From an uncultured Sphingomonas sp. (lineage in GTDB: Bacteria; Pseudomonadota; Alphaproteobacteria; Sphingomonadales; Sphingomonadaceae), in assembly GCA_913775975.1 (NCBI GenBank), contig CAJYLQ010000036.1, positions 1 through 53,769 on the forward strand: a stretch of 53,769 nt of DNA, written 5' to 3'. Shown piece after piece: positions 35,419-44,662 of this stretch. Under the pieces are notes generated by a model. It had not been told where the DNA came from, made no database searches, and saw nothing but the letters and a program-made list of their open reading frames with translations. The position numbers and the translations under genes were made by a program. Within the stretch, counting starts at the first letter, position 1, and every line of letters starts with the position of its first letter.

Positions 35419-37374
35419 ATGACCACGTCTTCCGTGCGGCCGATGGCCGAATTGACCGTTCGCGGCGTCCTGCTGGGCGGGCTCATCACGCTGCTGTTCA
35501 CCGCCGCGAACGTGTATCTGGGGCTGAAGGTCGGGCTGACCTTCGCGACCTCGATCCCGGCCGCCGTCATCTCGATGGCGATCCTGCGCTATCTGCCGGG
35601 CGCGACGATCCTGGAGAACAACATCGTCCAGACGGTCGCGTCGGCGGCCGGGACGCTGGCCGCGATCATCTTCGTGCTGCCGGGCCTCGTCATGATCGGC
35701 TGGTGGAATGGCTTTCCCTATTTCACGACCGCCGCGATCACCGGCTTTGGCGGCATATTGGGCGTGATGTTCTCCGTGCCGCTGCGCCGCGCGCTGGTGG
35801 TCGACACCCCCCTTCCCTATCCCGAGGGCCGCGCAGCGGCGGAGGTGCTTAAGGTCGGCGCGGGCAGCCGAGAGGGCGCGGCGGAAAGCGCGCGCGGGCT
35901 GATGATGATCGTGTGGAGCGCGATCACCTCCGCCGGCTTCGCGATCCTGACACAGACGCGGCTCGCGACGGCGGAGGCGGCGCTCTGGTTCCGCGCCGGT
36001 GGCGGCGCGACCGGGATCGCGGGCGGCCTGTCCTTCGCGCTGGTCGGCGCGGGGCATCTGGTCGGCCTGTCGGTCGGTATCGCGATGTTCGTCGGCATCG
36101 TCATCGGCTGGTGGATCGTCCTGCCGATCCTGACCGCCGCCGCGCCGATGGCGGGCGCGGACGTCGCCACCTGGGCGGGCACGGTGTTTCGCAGCGACGT
36201 GCGCTTCTTCGGCGCGGGCGTGATCGGCGTCGCGGCGATCTGGACGCTGCTGAAGATCATCGGCCCGGTCGTGCGCGGCATCCGCTCCGCGATCGAGGCG
36301 TCCGCGGCCAAGCGCGGCGGCGCGGCGGTGGCGCTGGGCGAGCGCGACCTGCCGATCGGTGTCGTCGGGCTGGTGACGGTCGGGATGCTCCTGCCCATCG
36401 GCCTGCTGCTGTGGAGCGTGATCCGCGGCGGCCCGCTGGCGGGATCGGAGGTCGCGCTGATCGGCGGCGCGCTCCTGTTCATCATCGTCATCGGCCTCGT
36501 GATCGCGGCGGTGTGCGGGTACATGGCGGGCCTGATCGGCGCGTCGAATTCGCCGGTGTCGGGCATCGGCATCCTGTCGGTGCTCGCGGCCAGCCTGATG
36601 CTGGTCGGCCTGTTCGGGCGCGGGACCCCGCCCGACGTGACGCAGGCGCTGGTCGCCTATGCGCTGATCGTCACCGGCATCGTGTTCGGCGTCGCGACCA
36701 TCTCAAACGACAATCTGCAGGATCTGAAGACCGGGCAGCTGGTCGGCGCGACGCCGTGGAAGCAGCAGGTCGCGCTGATCTTCGGCGTGTTCTTCGGATC
36801 GCTGGTGGTGCCGCCGGTCCTCAATCTGCTCAGCTCCACGCTGGGCTTCGTCGGTACGCCGGGCGCCGGGCCAAACGCGCTGGCGGCGCCGCAGGCCGCA
36901 CTGATCTCCGCTCTGGCGAAGGGGGTGCTGGGCGGAGATCTCAACTGGGCGATGATCGGTTGGGGCGCACTGGCGGGCGTCGCCATCATCGTCGCCGACG
37001 AGTTGCTCGGCCGCGCGGGCAAACTGCGCCTGCCGCCGCTGGGTGTCGGCCTTGGCGTATACCTGCCGATGACGGTGACGCTGCCGGTCGTGCTGGGCGC
37101 GGTGATCGGTGCGATCTACGACCGCTGGGCGCGGCATCAGGCAGACCCGGAGGCGGCGGAGCGGATGGGCGTGCTGGCCGCGACCGGCATGATCGTGGGC
37201 GAAAGCCTGTGGGGCGTCGCCTTTGCCGGCATCGTCTATGCCAGCGGCTCGGACGCGCCGCTGGCGCTGGTCGGCGCCGATTTCGAGACGGTGGCGCTGA
37301 CGGGAGGAACCGCGCTGTTCCTCGTGCTGGTGGCGTTCCTGTACCGCTACGCCCGGCGGCAGGCGGCGGCGTGA
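35419..37374 (+). CDS. OPT-family oligopeptide transporter
   Basis: A 651-residue protein with around 15 hydrophobic helices. The N-terminal LTVRGVLLGGLITLLFTAANVYLGLKVGLTFATSIPAAV and the NNIVQTVASAAGT motif (residues about 70-82) are hallmarks of the OPT superfamily, as are the LPYPEGRAAAEVL and GASNSPVSGIGIL segments. Fungal and plant relatives import small peptides or metal-siderophore complexes; bacterial members are poorly characterised. The start is the only in-frame ATG, with AGGGG upstream. It converges on the PaiB gene with 38 bases between stops. Confidence 0.92.
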   Translation: MTTSSVRPMAELTVRGVLLGGLITLLFTAANVYLGLKVGLTFATSIPAAVISMAILRYLPGATILENNIVQTVASAAGTLAAIIFVLPGLVMIGWWNGFPYFTTAAITGFGGILGVMFSVPLRRALVVDTPLPYPEGRAAAEVLKVGAGSREGAAESARGLMMIVWSAITSAGFAILTQTRLATAEAALWFRAGGGATGIAGGLSFALVGAGHLVGLSVGIAMFVGIVIGWWIVLPILTAAAPMAGADVATWAGTVFRSDVRFFGAGVIGVAAIWTLLKIIGPVVRGIRSAIEASAAKRGGAAVALGERDLPIGVVGLVTVGMLLPIGLLLWSVIRGGPLAGSEVALIGGALLFIIVIGLVIAAVCGYMAGLIGASNSPVSGIGILSVLAASLMLVGLFGRGTPPDVTQALVAYALIVTGIVFGVATISNDNLQDLKTGQLVGATPWKQQVALIFGVFFGSLVVPPVLNLLSSTLGFVGTPGAGPNALAAPQAALISALAKGVLGGDLNWAMIGWGALAGVAIIVADELLGRAGKLRLPPLGVGLGVYLPMTVTLPVVLGAVIGAIYDRWARHQADPEAAERMGVLAATGMIVGESLWGVAFAGIVYASGSDAPLALVGADFETVALTGGTALFLVLVAFLYRYARRQAAA

Positions 37375-37412
37375 TCGTCGGCCACTGACTGTTGCGGAGC
37401 GCGAACCGCCGA

Positions 37413-38048
37413 TCACGTCGGACGCATGAGCCGCGCGATCGCGCGGGCGTTCGGGTCTTCGGATGCCGATAGTCCGGCCGCCACACCCGCACGATCGGTT
37501 TCCGTGCGGTGCTGCGCCATCTTCCACACGCCTTGCAGGTCCTCGATCGTCAGCCGCAGCCCGACGATGCCGCGGACCATGCGGTCGATATAGTCGGCCG
37601 GGGCGTCATTCAGCGCCCAGGGTTCCGGCCGCCCCGCCTCGTGCCCGTCGGTCAGCGCGGTCAGGTGCGCGCGCAGCCACGCGGGATCGCGCTCGATCGA
37701 CAAGCGTCCCCGCGCCTCGATGACCACATAGTTCCAGGTGGGGACCGCGCGGCCATCGGCCTGCTTCGACGGATACCAGCCGGGATGGATATAGGCGTGC
37801 GGGCCCTGAAATACGGCGAGCGCCGCGCCGCCCCGCCCGGCCGCGCGCCAGATCGGGTTGCCGAGCGCGACATGCCCCTCCAGCACCATCGCCACGCCCT
37901 CGCCCGCACCGGGGACGAGCAGCATCGGCAGATGCGCGCTGGCCAGCGATTCGCCGTCCCCCACCACCAGCGCGGCGAAGCCGATGTCGCGGATCGCATC
38001 GGCCAGCACGTCCGGCCGCTCCTCCCGGAACTGGCGCGGGGCGTACAC
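37413..38048 (-). CDS. PaiB-family FMN-binding protein
   Basis: A 211-residue split-barrel protein of the PaiB (FMN-binding, formerly negative transcriptional regulator) family. It begins YAPRQFREERPDVL after a GTG start, and has ASAHLPMLLV, FQGPHAYIHPGWYPSK and VPTWNYVVIEARG, the blocks that form the flavin pocket, then a C-terminal helix pair with LNDAPADYIDRMVRGIVG. In Bacillus, PaiB was linked to control of protease and sporulation genes; direct DNA binding is doubtful. It follows GH130 with only nine bases between genes, so it is likely the last gene of the GT4-GH130 operon. That link is unexplained. Confidence 0.9.
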   Translation of the reverse strand: MYAPRQFREERPDVLADAIRDIGFAALVVGDGESLASAHLPMLLVPGAGEGVAMVLEGHVALGNPIWRAAGRGGAALAVFQGPHAYIHPGWYPSKQADGRAVPTWNYVVIEARGRLSIERDPAWLRAHLTALTDGHEAGRPEPWALNDAPADYIDRMVRGIVGLRLTIEDLQGVWKMAQHRTETDRAGVAAGLSASEDPNARAIARLMRPT

Positions 38049-38057
38049 GGCGGTGTG

Positions 38058-39341
38058 TCAGGCCATCGCGGCGAGGAGTTCGTCGATCCCGACAAAGGCG
38101 AAGCCGATCGAGCTGTCGGCGATGCCATAGGGCAGGAACAGCGTATCCTCATGCCGGATCGCGCCGCAGGAATAGACGACGTTGGGCACGTACCCCTCGC
38201 GATCCTGATCCTTGGCGGCGAGGATAGGCTCCGTCGTGCGGCCGATGATCTTCGCGGGATCGCGCTTGTCGAGCAGCACCGCGCCGATCGAATATTTGCG
38301 CATCGCGCCGACCCCGTGGGTCAGCAGCAGCCAGCCCTCGTCCAGCTCGATCGGCGGGCCGCAATTGCCGATCTGCACCAGCTCCCACGGATAGACGGGC
38401 GTCAGGATCTTCGCGCCGTCGTCCCAATGGGTCAGCGTGTCGGATTTCAGCAGGAACAGGTTCTCCCCGTCCGAGCGGCCGATCATCATGTACTGCCCGT
38501 CGATCGTGCGCGGGAACAGCGCCATGCCCTTGTTGCGGCTGGCCCCGCCCGTCATCGGCACGAGATCGAACGCGCGGAAGTCGCGCGTACGCATCAGCTC
38601 CGACTGGATCTGCGAGCCGTTATACGCGGTGTAGGTGCCGATCCATTCGAAGCTGCCGTCGTCATGCTGGAAGCGGACGATGCGCATGTCCTCCAGCCCC
38701 TTCGACTGGGCGGTGGTCATCGGGAAGATCACCGTGCCCGACAGCGTCGAGTCGCGATGACGATAGACGGTGATCGGCCCTTCCAGCGGCGCTTCCTGAT
38801 CCTGCCCGACCGCGTCGGTCGCGGTGGCGAAGGGGGGCTCGGGCGCCAGCTTCATCTGGTTTTCGTCGGTGATGATGCCTTCGCGGAAAGCGACGGACGA
38901 GATATGCCCCTCCCCCACCGCGCGCATCGACATCAGGATGCGCAGCGATCCGGGCGGCATCCCGGTCTGGTCGAAGTGCGGCACCGCGGACGGGTTCATC
39001 AGCGCGGCGGCGGCATAGCTGTATTCGTGGCAGAAATAGGCGCCGATCAGCTGCCGCTTCTCGTCGTCGATCGTCGATCCGTCGAGGCCTAGCAACTGCT
39101 CGATCTCGTCATAGCGGGTCATGAAGACGCGGCGGGTCTGCCAGTGGCGCGCCTCGAAATCCTTCAGCACGGTTTCCAGCTGCATCCGGGCCTGCGCCGT
39201 CGTCATCGCCAGCACCTCGCCCACCAGCCGCTCGGTCCGGCTGGGCGGCCCACCCTGCCCGCCAAAGGCGATGTGAAAGGGGCGCACGACGACGCGCGAA
39301 GGGTCGGCGTGAAGCCGCAGTTCGTGATTGAACAAGTTCAT
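38058..39341 (-). CDS. GH130-family mannosyl phosphorylase or mannosidase
   Basis: A 427-residue five-bladed beta-propeller enzyme. The N-terminal RLHADPSRVVVRPFHIAF and the central SKGLEDMRIVRF, GTYTAYNG, and GASRNKGMALFPR blocks are GH130 features. GH130 enzymes mostly phosphorolyse beta-mannosides such as beta-1,4- or beta-1,2-mannobiose; some hydrolyse. No signal peptide is present, so it should act in the cytoplasm. The N-terminal extension of some 120 residues with helices is typical of a larger subgroup. The ribosome site is weak and sits in a hairpin (39352-39394). It lies between the large GT4 gene and paiB-like. Confidence 0.88.
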   Translation of the reverse strand: MNLFNHELRLHADPSRVVVRPFHIAFGGQGGPPSRTERLVGEVLAMTTAQARMQLETVLKDFEARHWQTRRVFMTRYDEIEQLLGLDGSTIDDEKRQLIGAYFCHEYSYAAAALMNPSAVPHFDQTGMPPGSLRILMSMRAVGEGHISSVAFREGIITDENQMKLAPEPPFATATDAVGQDQEAPLEGPITVYRHRDSTLSGTVIFPMTTAQSKGLEDMRIVRFQHDDGSFEWIGTYTAYNGSQIQSELMRTRDFRAFDLVPMTGGASRNKGMALFPRTIDGQYMMIGRSDGENLFLLKSDTLTHWDDGAKILTPVYPWELVQIGNCGPPIELDEGWLLLTHGVGAMRKYSIGAVLLDKRDPAKIIGRTTEPILAAKDQDREGYVPNVVYSCGAIRHEDTLFLPYGIADSSIGFAFVGIDELLAAMA

Positions 39342-39351
39342 CGCGTTCGGG

Positions 39352-39394
39352 AGCCTCGCTGGCTGATGTCTTCTACGCCGGCGCGAGCGAGGCT
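39352..39394 (-). promoter_or_regulatory. Stem-loop covering the GH130 ribosome site
   Basis: A 9-bp perfect inverted repeat (AGCCTCGCT / AGCGAGGCT at 39352-39360 and 39386-39394) spans the GT4-GH130 junction. On the transcript its 3' arm contains the only GAGG near the GH130 start, 13 bases upstream, so folding would hide it. It may equally act as a partial terminator or processing site. Confidence 0.4.
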
Positions 39395-41663
39395 ACGCGA
39401 CGGCGCGGTCCGTCCCTGCCACGGGGACCGACTGTCGCACCAGCCCCGAAATCGCACAATTGGCCAATTGCAGAGCAAGGATCGACTCCGCCCCCTGATT
39501 CCGGTTGAGGCCATGCGGCATCAGCCCGTCGAAACAGCCGCCATCGCCAACGCTGGCCAATGGCAGGTCGAGGTCGTTCGCACCGAGGAACCAGCCATAG
39601 GCGCGCTGCGCCTCGTCCAGCCACCGCTCGTCGCCGGTCGCCTGATGCGCCGCGATGCACGCATCGACCGTCGCCTGCGCCTCCAGCGGCTGCTGGTCGA
39701 ACTGCAGCGGCTGCGCATAGGGACGCCCGAAGCTTTCGGTGCCGACGGCGCGGAACCGGCCCTCCGGCGAGGTCTGCTTTTCCACGATCCACTTCAGCGT
39801 ATCGAGACCGCAACGGACCAGATCGTCGCGATCCAGCGCCATGCCCGCGCGGATCATCGCCTCGGGCAGGCGCGCATTGTCGTACGCCAGCACGATTTCG
39901 AACCACTGCCATTCGGGGCGTCGCGTTTCCGCCAGCAGTTCCAGATGCGTGTCGGGGAACCGCTCCAGGATGGCACGCGACAGGTCATGGCCGGGCCGCG
40001 CCTCCAGCATCGCGGCGGCGCCCAACATGGCGAACGCCTGCGCGCGGGGGGAGGCAAGGTCCAGTGCCAGGCCGGCGGTCGCATCGAACATCGCGCCCGC
40101 CCAGTCGCGGTGCTTGGCGGCATGGGCGTCGCGCGCGGTGACGCCCAGCGCCCAGATCGCACGGCCGTTCGAATCCTCCGACCCCTCGTCCTCGCACCAG
40201 GTGCGATCGAAGTTCATGAAGTTGCGGAACCGGCGGCGGTCCGGGTTCCAGGCATATTGAATGAAGGCGGCATAGACCGTCATCCACTTGTCGCGCCGCT
40301 CCGGGTCCAGGTCGCGCATTCCGCTGACCAACATCAGCGCGCGGGCATTGTCGTCGATGCAATAGCCGTGGCGGCGGTCGGGCACCGAATAGATCGAATG
40401 CTGCAACATGCCCGTCGCATCACTCATCCGCTCGACTGCGGCGAAATCGGGCGCCAGCGGCTTCAGCATGTGCGGCGCGGCGATGATCCGCCGCGGACGG
40501 GCTGCGACCGCCGACTCCAGTTCGGCCATCGCGGCCTCCGCCAGACGCGGCCAGATCATCGTGCGGCCACGCGCATAAGCGCGGCGCGACAGCGCCAGCC
40601 GTTCGCGCGGGTCGGACAGCAGCCGATCGATCTCCCGCGAGAAGGCGGCGCCGTCGCAGAAGTCGACGAGGACGCCATGCCCGTCGGCGAGGATCTCGGT
40701 CGCATGGACGTATGGCGTCGAGATGACGGGCTTGCCGACGCCGATCGCGTAGGACAGCGTGCCCGACGTGATCTGCGCGGGATTAGTATAGGGCGTCGCA
40801 TAGATGTCGGCGGCCTGCAGATAATCGAGCAGTTCCTCATGCTCGACAAAGCCGTCGATCAGCGCGACATTGTCCGCCACGCCCTTTTCCTCCGCCAACG
40901 CGCGCAGGCTGTCGCGGTAGCGCTCGCCCTCGTGCGCGACCAGATTGGGGTGGGTCGCCCCCAACACGACATAGAGCAGACCCGGGTGATGCTCGACGGC
41001 GGCGGGCAATGACCCGATGATCGTCTCGATCCCCTTGTTCGGCGCAAGCAGGCCAAAGGTCAGCACCACGTCGCGTCCCGCCCAGCCGAAGCGGTCCTTC
41101 ATCGTGGCCGCATCGACCAGCGGACGATCGGGCACGCCGTGCGGGATCATCACGATCTGGCGCGGATTGGCGGCATAGGTACGCTGCAGGATCTCCCGCC
41201 CCTTTTCCGCCATCACGATGATGCGCGAGGCGCGCTGGAGCAGCCCCTCCAGCACGCGGCGCTCATCGGCGCTGGGCTTTTCGAGGACGGTGTGGAGCGT
41301 GACGATCAGCGGCAGCGTCGTCCGGTCCAGCAGTGCCAGAATGTGTTCGCCGGCCGGTCCGCCATAGATGCCATATTCGTGCTGCACCCAGATCGCTTGC
41401 GCGCCCGACGCCTCGATCGCGCGGGCGGCGGCGAAATAGGCAGACAGGTCGTTTTGCGCGATCGTGCCCGTGACGGCGGGGGGATAGGCGTAGCGGCCGG
41501 GATGATCGTCCATCGCCCATACGTCGACCCGCGTACCCGGAAAACGGTCGCGCATCGCGGTGTATACGTCGGTGGTGAAGGTCGCGAGCCCGCACTGTCG
41601 GGGCAGAAAATTGCCGATCAAGGCCAGATGATTGACAGTCCCCGCGCCCACATTCTGCATCAT
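39393..41663 (-). CDS. GT4 glycosyltransferase fused to C-terminal helical domain
   Basis: A two-part protein of 756 residues. Residues 1-380 form a GT-B glycosyltransferase: LIGNFLPRQCGLATFTTDVY, VQHEYGIYGGPAGEHIL, MIPHGVPD, TFGLLAPNKGIETIIGSL and the TSGTLSYAIGVGKPVIST acceptor/donor site. Residues about 400-740 are a helical region with repeats like an alpha/alpha toroid: RHGYCIDDNARALML, EDSNGRAIWALGV, WQWFEIVLAYDNARL and a GGCFDGL end. The second half looks like the barrel found in glycan-acting enzymes. The start (ATG 41663) has AGGA upstream and an inverted repeat in its leader. It is followed by GH130, which suggests a mannose-containing oligosaccharide or storage compound (inference). 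Confidence 0.87.
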   Translation of the reverse strand: MMQNVGAGTVNHLALIGNFLPRQCGLATFTTDVYTAMRDRFPGTRVDVWAMDDHPGRYAYPPAVTGTIAQNDLSAYFAAARAIEASGAQAIWVQHEYGIYGGPAGEHILALLDRTTLPLIVTLHTVLEKPSADERRVLEGLLQRASRIIVMAEKGREILQRTYAANPRQIVMIPHGVPDRPLVDAATMKDRFGWAGRDVVLTFGLLAPNKGIETIIGSLPAAVEHHPGLLYVVLGATHPNLVAHEGERYRDSLRALAEEKGVADNVALIDGFVEHEELLDYLQAADIYATPYTNPAQITSGTLSYAIGVGKPVISTPYVHATEILADGHGVLVDFCDGAAFSREIDRLLSDPRERLALSRRAYARGRTMIWPRLAEAAMAELESAVAARPRRIIAAPHMLKPLAPDFAAVERMSDATGMLQHSIYSVPDRRHGYCIDDNARALMLVSGMRDLDPERRDKWMTVYAAFIQYAWNPDRRRFRNFMNFDRTWCEDEGSEDSNGRAIWALGVTARDAHAAKHRDWAGAMFDATAGLALDLASPRAQAFAMLGAAAMLEARPGHDLSRAILERFPDTHLELLAETRRPEWQWFEIVLAYDNARLPEAMIRAGMALDRDDLVRCGLDTLKWIVEKQTSPEGRFRAVGTESFGRPYAQPLQFDQQPLEAQATVDACIAAHQATGDERWLDEAQRAYGWFLGANDLDLPLASVGDGGCFDGLMPHGLNRNQGAESILALQLANCAISGLVRQSVPVAGTDRAVA

Positions 41664-41685
41664 CACATATCCTACTTCGCCGACG

Positions 41686-41706
41686 CGGGTACGATGGCCG
41701 TACCCG
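41686..41706. promoter_or_regulatory. Inverted repeat in leader of GT4-GH130 operon
   Basis: Seven-bp perfect arms CGGGTAC / GTACCCG with a seven-base spacer, 23 bases upstream of the GT4 start. It could be an operator or an RNA hairpin; no T-tract follows, so it is not a terminator. The rest of the 142-base gap to queF is A/T-richer than its surroundings and probably holds the promoter. Confidence 0.35.
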
Positions 41707-41805
41707 GAAGGCGGATTAAGGAACCGTTCAGGGGCATGAAGGTTGCGCGAATGAATGCGGCGCAGCAACAAAAATCACACGTTTCACCGCTAGGCTAACG
41801 GGTTG

Positions 41806-42252
41806 TCACCCACGGCCGCGATAGGATGCGACGCCCTGGTCGGGCACCCAGAGGCTGGCGGGCGGCGCATCCGATTGCCAGAAGACGTCGATCGGGATGC
41901 CGCCGCGCGGATACCAATAGCCGCCGATCCGCAGCCATCTCGGCCGCATTTCCCGGAACAGCCGCTCGCCGATGCCGACCGTGCAATCCTCATGGAAGGC
42001 GGCATGGTTTCGGAAGCTGCCGAGAAACAATTTCAATGACTTGGACTCCACGATCGTCTCATCGGGAGCATAATCGATGACGAGGTGGGCGAAATCCGGC
42101 TGGCCCGTCACGGGGCAGAGCGAGGTGAATTCCGGCGCGGCGAAACGCACCAGATACAGGCTGCCCGCGCGGGGATTGGGAACATAATCCAGCTCGGCCG
42201 CTTCGGGGGAAGCGGGCAGTGCGCTGGTCTGGCCGAGATGCTTTGGGGTCAT
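41806..42252 (-). CDS. queF: 7-cyano-7-deazaguanine reductase QueF
   Basis: NADPH-dependent nitrile reductase in queuosine synthesis, converting preQ0 to preQ1; 148 residues, type I (unimodular) size. The catalytic Cys is in [13 protein letters not shown], the NADPH-binding motif ESKSLK follows, and HEDC is present near residue 88, with GGIPIDVFW near the C-terminus. The gene starts with ATG at 42252 and diverges from the photolyase gene over 29 bases. No other queuosine gene is in the window. Confidence 0.96.
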   Translation of the reverse strand: MTPKHLGQTSALPASPEAAELDYVPNPRAGSLYLVRFAAPEFTSLCPVTGQPDFAHLVIDYAPDETIVESKSLKLFLGSFRNHAAFHEDCTVGIGERLFREMRPRWLRIGGYWYPRGGIPIDVFWQSDAPPASLWVPDQGVASYRGRG

Positions 42253-42281
42253 GCGGCCCCATGTAGGAGAGACACGGCCGG

Positions 42282-43823
42282 ATGAAAACGCTGATCCCGG
42301 TGCTGGGCGACCAGCTGACGCCGACGCTTTCCGCGTTGCAGCATATGCGCAAGGCGGATGCGGTGGTGCTGATGATGGAGGTGGACGAGGAAACCCGCTA
42401 CGTCCGCCATCACCGGCAGAAGATCGCCTATATCCTGTCCGCGATGCGCCACCATGCCGATGCGCTACGCGCGGCGGGCTGGACGGTCGACTATGTCGCG
42501 CTCGACGATCCCGACAACAGCGGCAGCTTTACCGGAGAGGTCGCGCGCGCCGTCGAGCGTCACTCGCCCGACCGGATCGTCGTGACGGAGGCGGGCGAGT
42601 GGCGCGTCGCCGCGATGCTGGAGGCGTGGGAGACGCTGTTCGGCCTGCCCGTTGAAATCCGGCCCGACACACGCTTCGTCGCCAGCCACGCCGCCTTCGA
42701 CGACTGGGCGAAGGACCGCGCCGAGCTGACGATGGAATTCTTCTACCGCGTCATGCGGCGGCAGACCGGGCTGCTGATGGACGGCGACAAGCCGGTCGGC
42801 GACCGCTGGAACTTCGACAAGGAGAATCGCAAGCCCGCCAAGGCCGATCTGCTGATGCCGCGCCCGCTATCCTTTACCCCCGATGCGATCACGCAGGACG
42901 TGCTGGCGCTCGTCGCGGCGCGCTTTCCCGATCATCCCGGGGCGCTCGACGGCTTTGACTGGGCGGTGACGGCGAAGGATGCGGAGCGGCAGGCGAAGGC
43001 GTTCCTGAAACACGCCCTGCCCCGCTTCGGCGACTACGAGGACGCGATGCTGACCGGCGAGCGGCATCTGTGGCACTCGATCCTCAGCCCCTACATCAAT
43101 TCCGGCCTGCTCGATCCGCTCGATCTGTGTCGCCGGGCGGAGGCGGAATACCGCGCCGGCCGCGCGCCGCTGAACAGCGTGGAGGGTTATATCCGCCAGA
43201 TCATCGGCTGGCGGGAATTCATGCGCGGCATCTACTGGCGCGAGGGGCCGGACTATGTGACGCGCAACCATCTGGACCATCACCGGCCCCTCCCCGACTT
43301 CTACTGGACGGGCGAGACGGACATGCACTGCCTGTCCGAAGCGATCGGCCAGACGCTGGAAACCGCGCATGCGCATCATATCCAGCGGCTGATGGTGACG
43401 GGCAACTTCGCGTTGCTGATCGGCGCGGACCCCGCCGCGGTCCATCGCTGGTATCTGGAAATCTATGTCGATGCCTATGAATGGGTGGAGCTGCCCAACA
43501 CGCTGGGTATGAGCCAATATGGCGATGGCGGGCTGGTCGGGTCGAAGCCCTATATCTCGTCGGGCGCCTATATCGACCGCATGTCGGATTATTGCGGCCA
43601 TTGCCGCTACGACGTGAAGCAGAAGACGGGGCCGGACGCGTGCCCGTACAACGCGCTCTATTGGGACTTCATCGCCCGGCACGAGGATCGGCTGAAGGAC
43701 AATCGCCGGATGGCGCTGCCCTATCGCAACTGGGCGAAGCAGACGCCGGCGCAGCGCAAGGCGGTGCGCGCACAGGCCGCCGCCTTCCTCGCGACCCTCG
43801 ACGCAGGCGACGACGCGGCCTAG
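42282..43823 (+). CDS. phrB: Iron-sulfur (6-4) photolyase / cryptochrome, PhrB-type
   Basis: A 513-residue flavoprotein of the FeS-BCP photolyase class, which repairs (6-4) photoproducts. Cysteines at positions 350, 438, 441 and 454 ([17 protein letters not shown]) match the four cluster ligands of Agrobacterium PhrB in spacing and number. The N-terminal lumazine/antenna domain ([25 protein letters not shown]) and the FAD-binding C-terminal half ([31 protein letters not shown]) are complete. AGGAGA lies 11 bases upstream of the ATG. It starts a plus-strand unit that continues into the sulfurtransferase gene. Confidence 0.95.
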   Translation: MKTLIPVLGDQLTPTLSALQHMRKADAVVLMMEVDEETRYVRHHRQKIAYILSAMRHHADALRAAGWTVDYVALDDPDNSGSFTGEVARAVERHSPDRIVVTEAGEWRVAAMLEAWETLFGLPVEIRPDTRFVASHAAFDDWAKDRAELTMEFFYRVMRRQTGLLMDGDKPVGDRWNFDKENRKPAKADLLMPRPLSFTPDAITQDVLALVAARFPDHPGALDGFDWAVTAKDAERQAKAFLKHALPRFGDYEDAMLTGERHLWHSILSPYINSGLLDPLDLCRRAEAEYRAGRAPLNSVEGYIRQIIGWREFMRGIYWREGPDYVTRNHLDHHRPLPDFYWTGETDMHCLSEAIGQTLETAHAHHIQRLMVTGNFALLIGADPAAVHRWYLEIYVDAYEWVELPNTLGMSQYGDGGLVGSKPYISSGAYIDRMSDYCGHCRYDVKQKTGPDACPYNALYWDFIARHEDRLKDNRRMALPYRNWAKQTPAQRKAVRAQAAAFLATLDAGDDAA

Positions 43824-43834
43824 GGAACCGGCCC

Positions 43835-44662
43835 ATGGACTCTCTCGTGACGACCGAATGGCTGGCCTCCGCGCTGGGGGCGCCCGATCTGGTGGTGGTG
43901 GACGCGACGCTGCTGGCCGGCGACCTCGGCCGCGACGCACGCGCCGAATATCGCGCGGGGCATATCCCCGGCGCGGTGTTCCTGGACCTGGCTACGCTGC
44001 GCGACACCGGCTCGCCGCTGCCCAACACGCTGCCCGACGCACGGACGCTGTCGGCGCATCTGGAGCCGCTGGGGATCGGCGACGGCGCGCGCATCGTCCT
44101 GTACGACGATGCGCCATGGAAGACGTCGGCGCGCGCCTGGTGGCTGCTGCGCAGCTACGGCATCGGCGATGTCGCGATCCTCGACGGCGGCTTGGCGAAA
44201 TGGAAGGCGGAGGGCCGTCCGCTCGCGACCGGAGACGAAACCGCGCCGCCCCGCCCCGTCATGCCCCGGTTCAACGAGGGGCGGCTGAGGACGCGCGATC
44301 AGGTGCGCGGCAATCTGGCGACGGGCGCGGAGCAGTTGCTCGACGCGCGGTCGCTGGCGCGCTTCACGGGCGAAGAGGCGGATCCGCATGGCGCCGCGCC
44401 CGGCCATATCCCCGGCGCGCGCAGCCTCCCCTATCCCGGCTTCTTCAACGCGGACGGGACGTGGAAGCGCGGCGACGCGCTGAAGGCGGTGTTCGAGGAC
44501 GTGGATCTCGACGCGCCGCTGATCGCGACCTGCGGATCGGGCGTGACGGCGGGGGTGATCGCATTCGGCGCGCATCTGCTGGGGCGCGAGGCGGCGGTCT
44601 ATGACGGCAGCTGGTCCGAATGGGGCGGCGACCCCGCCAGCCCGAAGGCGACCGGCCTGTGA
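43835..44662 (+). CDS. sseA: Rhodanese-type 3-mercaptopyruvate/thiosulfate sulfurtransferase
   Basis: Two tandem rhodanese domains, 275 residues. The inactive N-terminal domain has DARAEYRAGHIPGAVFLDL, and the C-terminal domain has the catalytic loop ATCGSGVTAG with Cys233. The CGSGVTA loop favours 3-mercaptopyruvate over thiosulfate as sulfur donor. The enzyme transfers sulfur to acceptors such as cyanide or thioredoxin. It begins 11 bases after the photolyase stop and ends in a GTGA overlap with the cystathionine lyase start, so these two form a coupled sulfur-metabolism pair. Confidence 0.94.
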   Translation: MDSLVTTEWLASALGAPDLVVVDATLLAGDLGRDARAEYRAGHIPGAVFLDLATLRDTGSPLPNTLPDARTLSAHLEPLGIGDGARIVLYDDAPWKTSARAWWLLRSYGIGDVAILDGGLAKWKAEGRPLATGDETAPPRPVMPRFNEGRLRTRDQVRGNLATGAEQLLDARSLARFTGEEADPHGAAPGHIPGARSLPYPGFFNADGTWKRGDALKAVFEDVDLDAPLIATCGSGVTAGVIAFGAHLLGREAAVYDGSWSEWGGDPASPKATGL

